Source of the DNA: Buddleja alternifolia
Taxonomy: Eukaryota; Streptophyta; Magnoliopsida; Lamiales; Scrophulariaceae
NCBI GenBank assembly: GCA_019426215.1
Contig: CM033405.1
Coordinates: 1,341,001 to 1,405,000, forward strand
Length of the DNA stretch: 64,000 nucleotides
Direction: 5' to 3'
Shown here: positions 33,971-45,517 of the stretch, in pieces
Position numbering within the stretch: the first letter of the stretch is position 1
How the letters are laid out: the number at the start of each line of letters is the position of its first letter
Position numbers and translations under genes: made by a program
Notes under the pieces: model-generated
Database searches by the model: none
The model's input: the letters and a program-made list of their open reading frames with translations, nothing else
What the model was told of the DNA's origin: nothing

Positions 33971-34844
33971 TATCACTATGTACACCTGAAGCAAAAAGGA
34001 TTAACATCATTAAAAAAAAGAAATTGAAATTTTATCAAATCTGATAATGCATGGCCTTGAAAGTGCCTCTTAAGACATGCCAGGATGCATTACAGCTGCT
34101 ACTAATGTTGGAGGAGCTTGAATCTACATAGCATGCCTAAATTTCTTGATGAGTCTGTCTGAACAATCCTATGCTCATCTCTAGTGTTTCAGGCAACAAC
34201 AGAATATAATGCTAAAGAAAATAATTAATCGAGTCAATGTAAAACCCCACATTATGCAATTTTACCCTTTTGAGCATCATTTCAAATTCAAGACATGAAA
34301 AAAGTTAACATCCAAAGATAAATTTGTATGTACTCTTCAACAATAAAAGAAATTGTATCATAAAGAGGAAGTTGTTTCTTCAGGTTCAAGCGCGAGGTAA
34401 GAGGTACGCGCATAAAGTCGTTTGGCATTCTGAAATTTCCAGATGACTCGAGTCATCCTCAATTTAATGGATCCACGACAAATGCAAATAGAACTTTTGA
34501 ACCGGCAACAACCACAATTTCACAAGATAGATGCAAATCCAGATTTTTAATGAGATATCATATCATAAGCATTTTAACAACACTCGGCATTTGGTGAATG
34601 ATCATAAACTGAGATCATACTTCTTCAGCACAAAGTCAACTTAAAGACGTTGCACGAAAATCTTAATTACTTTTCCTCATCAGGTCCACCCAATGTGCTC
34701 CTTCATTCATATACCATAAACTGTCACAATTACATGTCAGCTTCTTATTGATAATGAAATATAACCATCATCAACTTTCCATTGACAGCTAATACACTAG
34801 ATCAGGCTACCACAGCAGGACACACTTGCATTTCGGCGCATATT

Positions 34845-35800
34845 GTAATGTGAAAAAACTCTTAATGAAACATTATTTAAGCCCTAATTCTTACCCAGTT
34901 TCCCACTAAACTTACCAACAAAGGACTCGTTCAATGTAGATCACTCAAATTTGAAATTCAAAAATACGACAACAACAAAACGGAAAAAAAAAAGCACACA
35001 CTAACCAAAATCAACGAAAATTGCATACATCAACTGAACTTAATAATGATCTACCACTCAAGCTTAATATATAATTATATATACATACAAAATCAAGTGT
35101 AACAGCAAGAATGTAACTAAAAGACAGTCAAATGAACAAGCATATGTTAACTCAATTCAACAAATAATGTGATGTGAAAAAACTCTTAATGAAGCATAAT
35201 TTAAACCATAATTCTTACCCAATTTTCCACTAATCTTACCAACAAAGGACTCATTCAATGTAGATCACTCAAATTTGAACTTCAAATATACGACAACAAC
35301 AAAATCAAAAACAAAAGCAGATTAACCAAGAACGAAAATTGCATACATCAACTGAACTGAATAATGGTCTACCACTCAAGCTTAATATATATTTATCTAT
35401 ACATACAAAATCAAGTGTAACAGCAAGAACGTAACTATGAAACAGTCAAATGAACAAGCATATTAACTCAATTCAACACATAATGTAATGTGAAAAAACT
35501 CGTCATAAAACACAATTTAAACCCTAATTCTTACCCAGTTTTCCACTAAACTTACCAACAAAGGACTCATTCAATGTAGATCACTCAAACTTGAACTTCA
35601 AATATACGACAACAACAAAATCAAAAACAAAAGCACACTAACCAAGTAATCAACGAAAATTGCATTCATCAACTGAACTGAATAATGATCTACCACACAA
35701 AGCTTAATATATAATCATATATACATACAAAATCAAGTGTAACAATACGAATGTAACTAAAAAAACAGTCAAATGAAACGCATATTAACTCAATTCAAAG
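34845..35800. repeat. Three ~320-bp tandem copies in the 5'UTR intron of the ARM/TOG gene
   Basis: The phrase AATGTGAAAAAACTCxTxAT recurs at about 34847, 35172 and 35487. Each is followed by CTAATTCTTACCCA(G/A)TTT, CAAAGGACTC(A/G)TTCAATG and, later, ATACATACAAAATCAAGTGT. The copies are closely similar, so the duplication is fairly recent. Confidence 0.85.
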
Positions 35801-35932
35801 TAGAAATTCACTAAGATCTCATCATTCGCGATAATTAACTTCAAATCGTCAACTTCAATCTATTCCTCTGAGCAGAATGAACAATAAATTTCACTGACAC
35901 TTCAAAATGTGTAGATAGAGAAGAGAAATTAC

Positions 35933-36034
35933 CACGAGAAGAGGAATGTAGAAATTGACGACGTAGAAATGGTGAAATTTATTATTGCAGAAATGATGAA
36001 TGTAGAAATGTGTGAGTGAGGGGAGAAATATATA
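35933..36034 (-). promoter_or_regulatory. 5'UTR exon and TATA box of the ARM/TOG gene
   Basis: A TATATAT box on the minus strand at 36028-36034, then a short leader that ends with a GTAATTTC donor after 35933. Confidence 0.5.
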
Positions 36035-36235
36035 GTAAGAAAAAATTAATTTAATAAAAACTGTAAAAAGAGAGAGAAATGTATTTTTGGCAACCGGCGA
36101 GAGAGGGGCAGGAAAGAGAGGGCTTTTGGGGTAATTGCCGTTTTGCACCCTTGAAATAGAATTATTTGCAATTTTCATCTTACAAATTATGTGGCAAATT
36201 GCGGAATTAATGCAAAAAAAAAACCCTCAAAAAAA

Positions 36236-36530
36236 TATACACATGTTAACGAAATAGGTTAAAAAGCACCATGTATTCTTAAAAAATCTGCAAATAGTGA
36301 ATTTTTGGAAAAAAAGAGTTTGTTTTTCATGTTTATCACCTTTAATGACATGTTTTTTTGTCATTTTTACACTCTCCAAACAAAGAAGCATGTCATTAAA
36401 GGTAAAAAATATGAAAAACGCGTTTTTTTTTCTTTTCAAGAATTCACTATTTGCAGACTTTTTAAAAACACGTGGTGGTTTTTAGCCTATTTCGTTAACA
36501 CAAATGTTTTTTTGCCATTTCGCATTAACA
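36236..36530. mobile_element. Foldback MITE with ~100-bp arms
   Basis: Left arm: GTTAACGAAATAGGTTAAAA, then CTGCAAATAGTGAATTTTTG, then CACCTTTAATGACATG. Right arm: the reverse complements in opposite order (CATGTCATTAAAGG, AAGAATTCACTATTTGCAG, TAGCCTATTTCGTTAAC). An isolated relative of the end is at 52010-52070. Confidence 0.8.
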
Positions 36531-36552
36531 CAGGTTTTTTTTTTTGCATTTA

Positions 36553-37170
36553 TCCCGACAAATTGCAATACATTTTTCCCACCGAAAATGTGGTTGGTCT
36601 ATTAATTGGAGGACATTTTCGTCCATCAAACTATCTTCGTTCATTATATTTTTTGGAACTTTGAACTAGGAATATTGCTTCGAAACGAGCTGCTATTCTT
36701 TAACATCCTACAAATTATGTGGCAAATTGTAATATATTTTTCACATTGAAAATATGTTTGTTCTGTTAATTGGAGGACATTTTCGTCTATCAAACTATCT
36801 TTGTTCTTTTCTTTTTTTGCAACTATGAACTAGGAATATTGCTCGAAATGAGCTGATATTTTTTTACATCCTACAAATTATGTGGCAAATTGCAATACAT
36901 TTTTCACACTGAAAATATGTTTGGCCTGTTAATTGGAGGACATTTTCGTCCGTCAAACTATCTTGTTCATTATTTTATTTTTTTGCAACTATGAACTAGG
37001 AATATTGCTCGAAACGAGCTGATATCTTTTTACATCCTACAAATTATGTGGCAAATTGCAATACATTTTTCACATTAAAAATCTGTTTGGTCTGTTAATT
37101 GGAGTTCATTTTCGTCTGTCAAACTATCTTTGTTCATTATTTTTTTTGCAACTATGAACTAGGAATATCA
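36553..37170. repeat. Four tandem copies of a ~164-bp unit
   Basis: ACAAATTGCAATACATTTTT-type starts at about 36558, 36721, 36890 and 37050. Each unit has GTTAATTGGAGGACATTTTC and ends ACTATGAACTAGGAATAT. Non-coding. Confidence 0.85.
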
Positions 37171-37734
37171 CTCGAAACGGGTTAACTCGGATTCTCGATA
37201 TATCTTTTTTGAGGTTCTTCACTTTGACATCGGCACTGTTTTGATCCCATTGTCCCGCAACATTGATAAAATCAACCAAATATTCGGCTAAGGTGCAATC
37301 TGTCACACGATTTGTGTTTTGACAGTGTAATTTGGTAAAAGAATAATTTAGGATGCAAAATGTCAAATAACCATATTTAGGGCTTGCAAAATGCCAATTA
37401 CCCTTTGTTTTGCTGCCCGAATCTAGGCCGGCAGGGTACTCGGGTCAAATATATACGTGACCGCCGGGCAGAGAATTGAATGCCGAAATTACCCCTGGGT
37501 TTTCATACTTTGGTCTAATTTTTTAATAAAGCTACTTAGGATATAATTACCAAAAGAAGAAAATAATTAACGAGAGTTGAGGGGTTCAAATTTTGAAACG
37601 ACCGTTCAACACAGCAATGGCAATTTTGATTATGATGTTACATCACTTTTTAAACTGGACTCTCGTATTGATTGTAAGCGTGTTTCTTTACTCAGAGTCT
37701 TGTTACAATAAATGAGGGTTCAAATTATGGGTAT

Positions 37735-38460
37735 CCAAAAGCCGAGCTCAAGTCGAGCCTGGCCAAAATTCGGGGCTCGAGCCAAAAATTTCGAGCTCGA
37801 GTTCGACAAAGCCTCAAAAATAGGGGTGTTCACGAGCCGAGCCTAGTGATTTTTCTAGGCTCGAGCTCGTTTATTTCCACTCGGGCTCGAGCTCGAGCTC
37901 GAGAGTATATTTTTTTTAGTAAATTATATTATTATATTAATATTATAATATATATAATAATATTTATATATATTAAAATATATTAATTAAAAATATATAT
38001 TAAAGACTCGCGAGCTCCCGAACACTTACAAACGAGCTCGAGTCAAGCTTTTTTCGAGCTGGCTCGCCGAGCTCACGAGCCGGCTCGGCTCGGTGAACAC
38101 CCCTACTCAAAAATATGAGCTCGATGAACTCGAGCCTGGGTCGAGCCGACCCGAGCTCGAGTTCAAAAAACAAAAAGAATTTTAATTAATATATATTATA
38201 TTATTAATTTGTATTAATATATATAATTAAATATAATCATCATAAATATTTAATAATTAATACATATATTATACTATAAGATATTATACTATATGTATGT
38301 ATATATTAAAAAATAAATAAAATATTATATTATATATATATATTAAAAAAAAAAAAAGTTCAGGCTCGCAAGCCTTCGAACAGGCATAGCTCTGCCCGAG
38401 CTCAAATTTTCTCGAGCTCAAGTCGAGCGTTTTTCGAGTCGACTCGGCTCGGTGGTCACC
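37735..38460. mobile_element. Outer GAGCTCGAG-rich MITE (host of a nested MITE)
   Basis: Ends GGGTATCCAAAAGCCGAGCT and (reversed) GGGTGACCACCGAGCCGAGT are inverted repeats. The flanks GGTTCAAAT and AATTCAAAT may be a decayed 9-bp duplication. The element is split by the insertion at 37822-38105. Confidence 0.6.
37822..38105. mobile_element. Nested Mutator-type MITE with 9-bp duplication
   Basis: 284 bp with ends AGGGGTGTTCACGAGCCGAG and (reversed) TAGGGGTGTTCACCGAGCCG. It is flanked by perfect CTCAAAAAT repeats (37813-37821 and 38106-38114). It has several GAGCTCGAGCTC palindromes and an AT-rich centre. Confidence 0.85.
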
Positions 38461-38931
38461 CTTAATTCAAATGAGAAATTGCATTTGCTTTTTTTTTTTG
38501 TTTTTCTAAGTTGCTATTTGGACATAACACTATTTTTTTGCATATTCTAAGCAATACATTATTTATAATTTGATTAAGCCGTTGTAGCATTGACCATTTT
38601 TTAAATCTCAACGCCTAAAGTTCCTAGTTCGAACTTTTATGAATATAAAAACATTTCGAGTGATTTATTTTTTCCCCTCATATTCTAAGCAATACATTAT
38701 TTACGATTCGATTAAGCAATTGTAGCACTGATCATTTTTTAAATTTGAAACACCTTTTGGTCAGAATTTCTGGTTCAACTGTGTTTGGATCATCCATTTT
38801 TCATCCAAAAAGGGCATTAATTTTTTCTCCAAAAAAAAAGTAATCATGCCTCCGACAAACTCTCTCTTTCCTCTTTTTTTCTCTCTCTCTCTCACACCTC
38901 ACTTTCTCTCTCCCTCTCTCCCATTATGTTA
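38461..38931. other. Intergenic stretch, no gene seen
   Basis: AT-rich, with a direct repeat of CATATTCTAAGCAATACATTATTTA (shortened form CATATTCTAAGCAATACATT) at about 38540 and 38680 and a CT-rich tract at 38880-38920. Confidence 0.5.
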
Positions 38932-40366
38932 CTAGCGTGTCCCCCGTGCTATGCACGGTAGATCATTTTAAGCTTTTTTAATAAAAAAATAAATATATAA
39001 AAAAGTATAATATATGTTATGATCCACGTAACATATTTAAAATATAAAGATATTATTTTACTCATATTTAAAATAAAAAAATTGTTTCCAGAAAAATAAA
39101 AGGAAAGTCAATAAAGATAGAAAATATAAAAAAACACAACTGGATTTAAATAAATAAATATGGATACCGACCAAATTTATAAAAATGACTAATATATATG
39201 TTTACTTGGCGAGTAAGAAATAAATTAATCATAATATGAACTAAATTAATACTTTTGTGTCACATAAAATGTATACCAATATTCCACTCGAAATTATGGG
39301 AAACTCCAAATTCATGTGCTATTTCTCATTTTATATATTTCATAAACGTATTTTTAATTGTATAATTGTATACAAATTTTATCTAAATGTTTGTTACTAG
39401 GGTACTTTTATGTTTATATACATATATCTTAGTTAGAGATAAAAATATTGTTACTATATAATATATTACTTATTTATTTCAATCTCAAATATTATATATA
39501 ATACTTGTTGACTTACCTTACATTATATTTACATAAATATAACTTATATCTACTAGGTATTTCAATTATAATACGACTGAATATCTATTGATGCTGCTAC
39601 AAATATATCTCCCATTTATTATAATCGAGTTATGTATATACCCAAAAGAATATATGAACAGGGTCGGGGGGCACAAAAACTAAATGGCCACACGTAATTG
39701 ATTACAAAATTGGACAAAGAATGAAATGTAGAAATAGGATAAAGAGCAAAAAGCTCTTCACAGTATAAGTAAAATTAGTGTTCCTATTGCATCTGTACAA
39801 AAAATTACAATCAAACGATATCCTAGATGCTCCTATAATCAAAAAACAAAGAATTAAGCACCTCAAACCAATTCCAAGCATACCAAATAGAAATACAAAA
39901 GGTGAGAACAAACAATCATAATCACATACATAATCAAATTTAAGATCATGCACGTGTCAGATAACCAAGCCACAATATGAATATTTCGACCATATATATA
40001 TTCTCACCAAAATTACCATTTCTTCCCGAGATTTAACATTCAACCTTCAAACAAGGAATATAAATGTTCAAGGAAAGATTCCAGCCAACCAATTTAATCA
40101 TCATTAAGCAAGTTATAGAAATGAGATGATATGATATAAATTTGGGAGCAAATTTTGGTCTTTCCATTTTCAAAGTCATAATCAAAGTATTGGAATGAAA
40201 ATTGCTCTTCCCATTTCGGTCACCAATTAGAGTGAAGTATAATAGCAACCAATAAGAATTTTTCTATGGAATAAAAAAACTCAAAATTCTAGAAAATTAG
40301 GATTTGAGTACCATTGGGTCAAAATTGGTCAAACACTTCCTTCAAATATATAATAGTATAGATAGA
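38932..40366 (-). mobile_element. Non-autonomous Helitron
   Basis: Read on the minus strand, the element starts A|TCTATCTATACTATTATA and ends with a hairpin CCGTGCATAGCACGG followed 8-10 bases later by CTAG|T. The TC start, 3' hairpin, CTRR end and insertion between A and T are the Helitron hallmarks, without target duplication. The 1435-bp interior has no Rep-helicase, so it depends on another copy. Confidence 0.8.
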
Positions 40367-40804
40367 TGTCTTCACTATATATATATATATATATTCAAGA
40401 CGACATATATACTATTTGACAGACAAAAACTTACATAATTTGATAGCTACAGTAATTTATGTTCCCTCTGAAAACAAAACCAAACACTATCTCATCAAAA
40501 AATCACTCCAAAATCAACTCCGAAAACATAACCAAACATTATCTCATCAAAATTGCACGTGTCCCAATAAAATTTTCACCAATAATTCTCACCAAAATAC
40601 CATCCCAAAACATAACCAAACATATAAAGTTCCCCGTTCGAACTTTTATGATTTGTATTAATCTTCAGATAATTAAAGAAAAATCTCCATCGGGTCATTT
40701 AATTTGATTAGGCCATTATTTGTAGATAGTGGGTCAATTTTAAAATTATGGGACTCCTGGGTCAATTTTAAAATTACGGGACTCCAAATCACTCAATAAT
40801 TATA

Positions 40805-41030
40805 ATCAGAGATAATTACATTTACACCCTTTAACTTATTGTAATATTACCAACCCCCAGCCCTCCCACTTTTAGTAAATTACACTAACCCTTTTTGTCA
40901 GCAAAAGAAAATTATAATTTCACCCCTATCAAATTACAATTTCACCCCTGCAGCCTGCAGGAGGTGTGTTGGTGAGTTACCAAAAGTGAGGGGGAGTTTG
41001 ATAATTGCATAATAAGAGAGGGGTATAAAT
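40805..41030. repeat. Foldback repeat, GATAATTACA family
   Basis: Begins GATAATTACATTTACACCCT and closes with AGGGGTATAAATCTAATTATTC. Internal CAGCCTGCAG palindrome. Member of the family at 21902-22172. Confidence 0.6.
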
Positions 41031-41686
41031 CTAATTATTCATTTTAATAAAATCTACCCAAGAGTTCATCATACATGATGAACTAACTATGGTTATTTCG
41101 GAACTCAAGGTCCTAACACCACAAGGATCACTAGTAGCAGCAGTGGCCCAGTGTCTCTGCTACTAACATGTTGTGTTTGGATTTTTCTGCATCAATGTGA
41201 TAAAAAAAATGATATGCAGCTGAATATATATATATATATATCAATCAGCATAAGTGTAAAGCTCGTGTGATGTTGGATGAATCATAGAAATCAGATCATG
41301 AAATAAAATGGTCGCCATTGCACCACATGGGTTGACAGAGAACAAGTTACGTTGCAAACAAAACAATGACCGCTATTTATATTTTGATGGGGAGCTCGAT
41401 TTTCGTTGGGCGGATTCGAACCAATTCGACGACCCAAATGGGTCGATCCAAAATAGCTATCAAATGAGATTATAGACTAGACTTACGTACCTAATTGAAT
41501 AGGATCAAGTATAATATACGTAGTTCAAAATACGGTGTTGATGGATACGTATTTGCTTCGTATAATACGAGGCCAAATACCAGATTTAGTATGCGCAAGA
41601 GAATAAAAAACGAAGTAAATTTGGAGAGTATTGAGAGAGAATTTATTGCTGGTCCCCTCATAAATGATTTGGAGGGGGTATTTATA

Positions 41687-41940
41687 GGGAAAATTGCATA
41701 TAACCCCCCTGTGTTATCACTTTTTTGTTGAAAACTCCCTTATGTTAATTTTTTTGCACGAAACCCCCAACCCTACATCAAATACACTGCGCGTGTATGC
41801 TACTTTCCGCGGATTTAACACGAATTGGGGGTTTCGTGCAGGGTTTAGGCTGACACAAGGGAGTTCCGTGCAAAAAAATTAACATAAAGGGGTTTTCAGC
41901 AAAAAAGTGATAACACAGGGGGGTTATATGCAATTTTCCC
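41687..41940. mobile_element. Foldback MITE, GGGAAAATTGCATATAACCC family, copy B
   Basis: 254 bp, flanked by TATTTATA on both sides (41679-41686, 41942-41949). The arms match copy A at 9459-9748; the asymmetric centre (TACTTTCCGCGGATTTAACA) is reversed relative to copy A. Confidence 0.85.
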
Positions 41941-41949
41941 ATATTTATA

Positions 41950-43214
41950 GTAGGAAGGTCGGTCACTATTCCTGACGTGACACTTGGGCTGGTTGGGTCT
42001 GAACACGTGTGGTCTGTTTATTGGACCTTTTGTATTTGTAAACCAGGTCGGGTCGTAACCCGACCTGTATACCAGAGTCATGGGTCCATTAGATATGTTA
42101 TGATTTATAATTATAAAATACTAATATCTTATCTATTGACTAGTCAAATGCAACTTTTTGACTTATCAGAGACAAAAATTTACACCATAATGTTTAAGAT
42201 AGCCTCAGTGATATTTTGTGAATTGCTTAGTTTTGCAAAACGAGACAATGATAGAAGGAGCACCAAGAGTGTCCCCGCTTTGGCCATCCAATGCTTAAGT
42301 TAGATCTCAAGAAGGAGAAAATATCTTAGAATGGTTGCTTCCCCATAATCACTTTTAAACAATGATATTTATAATTGTTCATGATAGAACAAAAAAAAAA
42401 TCCCAATTGTCATAAAGTTTTTTGGGCTTGGGCTATAATAATATTATAATAATTCAAGGGGATTACTTAATCTTAATCTCTACATATATTAAAGTATGAG
42501 TCTTTGCCTGGCTCAATCCGAGAAATCAAGGTCATTTACTTAACAATGTATATCACTGGCCTAATCATCATATTGATTTGTTTTATATATTTTACATATT
42601 ATATATATATATATATATACATATCATATTTATTGTAATCTATATTAGAGTATAAGCAAATTGAGATGAATCGACTAAGATGTATTTCAAATTTAAAATT
42701 AGGTTTGAATTTAGATGGTTTCTTAGGCGGATTGAACCCCAACAAGTGCTTGTTGGGGTTGCAAAGTGATATCTTAGTGCCTTTTTTAATCTCTTTTAGT
42801 ACTATAGTAAGGTCTTATATGGTGACTTTGCAATTACTATTCTTTCGTAGTGAAAAAAGCATATCGAAAATATAATAGTGGATGATTGTCAACATTTTAG
42901 AAAAACTGTCTTCAGGACTCAATTTTAAATAGGAAAAATTCTAAATAAATAAACGTGGAATATGAAATGTTTCCAAATAAAAATATATTACTTAAATTAT
43001 AATCGTTTTATCTTATTTCTTTCAGAGTTTACTATTAATACATATTTTCTCTAAAAATCTCATATCTAAACACATTAATCAAATCTTGATAGATAAGAAC
43101 ACATTTTTGTCACCTTTTAGTCAAGTCATGCGTCTCCCGACAATCATGAAGGATATAATATGGATCATCGGATGTGGTCTATGGGTCAACGCCCCCCCCC
43201 TCCCCCTCCCCCGG
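41950..43214. other. Intergenic stretch, no gene seen
   Basis: AT-rich DNA with a palindromic GGTCGGGTCGTAACCCGACC at 42046-42065 and a TA microsatellite near 42600-42620. A T-C-rich start resembling a Helitron 5' end (ATCTCTACATATATTAAAG) is at about 42477, but no 3' end was found. Confidence 0.45.
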
Positions 43215-43475
43215 GGTTAAATCAGTATACAAAACACACCCTCTGTTTTTGTAAATTGCACGCGAAATTCTTTTTCCCCTAGAAACTTCATAAAAACGTC
43301 GCTCTTAAAATATTCCTGTACTTTTGTCTTGTAGTAAATTTCAACCCTACAAATAGGGCAAAAATACAGGGATATTTTAATGGCTACATTTTATCAAGTT
43401 TTTAACGAAAAAAAAGGTTTTGCGAGTGGTTTACATAAATAGAGGGGTTTATTTGTATATTGATTTAACAGAGGG
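43215..43475. repeat. Foldback-type repeat after a poly(C) run
   Basis: A C-rich run at 43190-43212 leads into text from TAAATCAGTATACAAAACAC to TTGTATATTGATTTAACAGA, an inverted pair about 250 bp apart. It is probably a MITE. Confidence 0.55.
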
Positions 43476-43731
43476 TGATTGTTAGCGTTTTCGACCTAAT
43501 ACGGGAAAATAATTTATAAAAAACCCTTCTTTTTCTTTGTTTTTTATTTTTATAAATGGATGTAGACTATCTGTTCAGTCACATCTAGTTAATTATATAA
43601 AAGTTGGAATGAACACATTGAAGTATGTATTAATATTATTATGTGACAAATGTAATTTATTTATCCGACCATTAATTTTCTTTCTCCACCTCCAATCGAC
43701 ATTCCCCCAAAGTTTATTTCCACAACACAAT

Positions 43732-45340
43732 CATGGTCTTAAATTTCATTCAAAACACCGAAATTTCCACTGAATTTTCGAGTTTCGAAGGGTCCCGAAA
43801 TGAAATCTTACTTTCGATCCAATTTTGCAAAATATCCTCCGAAATTTCCATTGAAACCTGAAATTTTTCGAAATGTTAATCGAATTCCGAAATTTCGTAA
43901 AGTTTCAAAATATATTAGAATTAGTTTGCAAATTATCCACCGAAACCCGAAAATTCTCGAAAATTCCATCGAAACTGGAAATTTTTTGAAATTTAAAATA
44001 ATATTAAATTATCTATATTTTATTTAAATAATTCATGTTTAATTTTATTACTTAAAAGCTAATTTTAAATATTCTTGCTATTTCTTTTGGATCAAACCTA
44101 TTTGATCCTCCTAAAAGTTGCATAAATGGTATCGATGATATACTTTATTGAAATCGTATATTTTTTACTTTAATGGAGTTCTTATGAAATTTAGTCATTA
44201 TTTTACTATAAAATTTAACTTATTTTATATTTCTGCAACAGATTTTATCCACAATAATTAATAAACGTTGCTATATATATATTTCATATATACACTATTA
44301 TTAATGTAAAAGATACTGTTTCGTAAAAAAAACAATCTAGATTAGGGTGGATCCAACTGCGTGTTCCAAGGCCCGCGATAATTCTTATCTTAGAATTATC
44401 TTTCAACCCCTGCGCTCGAGTTCGATACGCTAGACGGTGGTTCAGAATTTAACACTTCGCCGTGTTGTTTAAACTAATTATTCGGACTGCAATTGACTGA
44501 AATATATATATATTTTGTCTTCGAATGACACGATAATACTATAAAAGAACAATTCAAGTACAGGTAAGAATTATCTCTCTGATACTTAAATCTGACACAA
44601 AATAATTCTATACCTACGTGAGAATGTTCTTTTCTTAAAACGATGAAAATGTATAGAAAACTCAGGTCAAGATACAAATTACTGTCAAATAATGAAATCT
44701 GAAAGCATGTAATCTATACCTCCATAAAAGTCTTCAATTCGTGCTAGTTACAGATGAATGAGACACTGGTATAACTCCGGGACTGGATCCAGCAATTCTT
44801 GAACAAATCTACACTACAAACTACTCCTAATTATATTTACGCCTACTCCTATGATAAGAGAGAAAAATAAGTTGTTCTTTGATTTGATGCCCCTATTCTC
44901 TCTCTTCTTTTCCGCTTTTGTACTTCTGCGTCGTGGACCTGCTTCTTCAACCGTCAAGAACTGCTTCCAACTTCTCTTTTTAAAATCTTTTTGTTTTGGC
45001 GGGATATTATTGTCGGGCCTTTGACTCTAGCTTCATCAGACCTGGTTTATTGTTATTACGATGGACTTAGCTTTTTAAACTTTTGGGCCCATTAATCGCT
45101 GTTGGGCCTGTTTTAGGTCTTTCATTTTGGGTCTTCTTAGGTCTTTCAACCTATTTTATTTTTAGTGTAAACAGATACATAATTGTGTTAATTAAAGATA
45201 TTCAAAGTTTCCTTTACAATTTTCAATTATTTCTATAAATTTTCATGACCTTTTTAGAATCGAAACATATATTGAAGACTAAATTTTCTTAAATTTACTG
45301 AATTCCGAAATCTATACCAATACTGATATTTAATACCTTG
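43732..45340. mobile_element. Non-autonomous hAT-like element interrupted by a solo LTR
   Basis: Reverse-orientation copy of 21190-21835. Left end CATGGTCTTAAATTT and right end (reversed) CAAGGTATTAAATATCAG match the termini of that element. The flanks AACACAAT and AACACACAAT look like a slightly altered 8-bp duplication. It is split at 44317-45173 by an LTR. Confidence 0.75.
44317..45173 (-). mobile_element. Solo LTR, related to the 22675-26532 element
   Basis: 857 bp, TG...CA ends, with a perfect 5-bp duplication GATAC at 44312-44316 and 45174-45178. On the minus strand it begins TGTTTACACTAAAAATAAAA and ends TTTTACGAAACA, as do the LTRs at 22675 and 25140, and shares internal text such as GAACCACCGTCTAGCG. 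It was produced by recombination between two LTRs that removed the interior. Confidence 0.9.
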
Positions 45341-45517
45341 AACACACAATTAAAAATAAAATCAAAGCAAAATACTGTTTATCTAATCAAGGAACCCAAA
45401 AATTAAAAATTAAAAAATCCAAAAAATAAAAGAAAAATCTCACTCTTAGACCATACCGTTACCCACCTCTCCAAACGAGAGGTTAGAATTCACCCGCCCA
45501 AAAACCAAGCCCCAATA

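Noticed and set aside
36553..37170. CRISPR-like array
   Set aside because: Units are 160-169 bp and similar over their whole length, with no short repeat/unique spacer structure, and this is a plant genome. It is a minisatellite.
42477..42660. Second Helitron on the plus strand
   Set aside because: The start ATCTCTACATATATTAAAG looks right, but no hairpin plus CTRR end could be found downstream.
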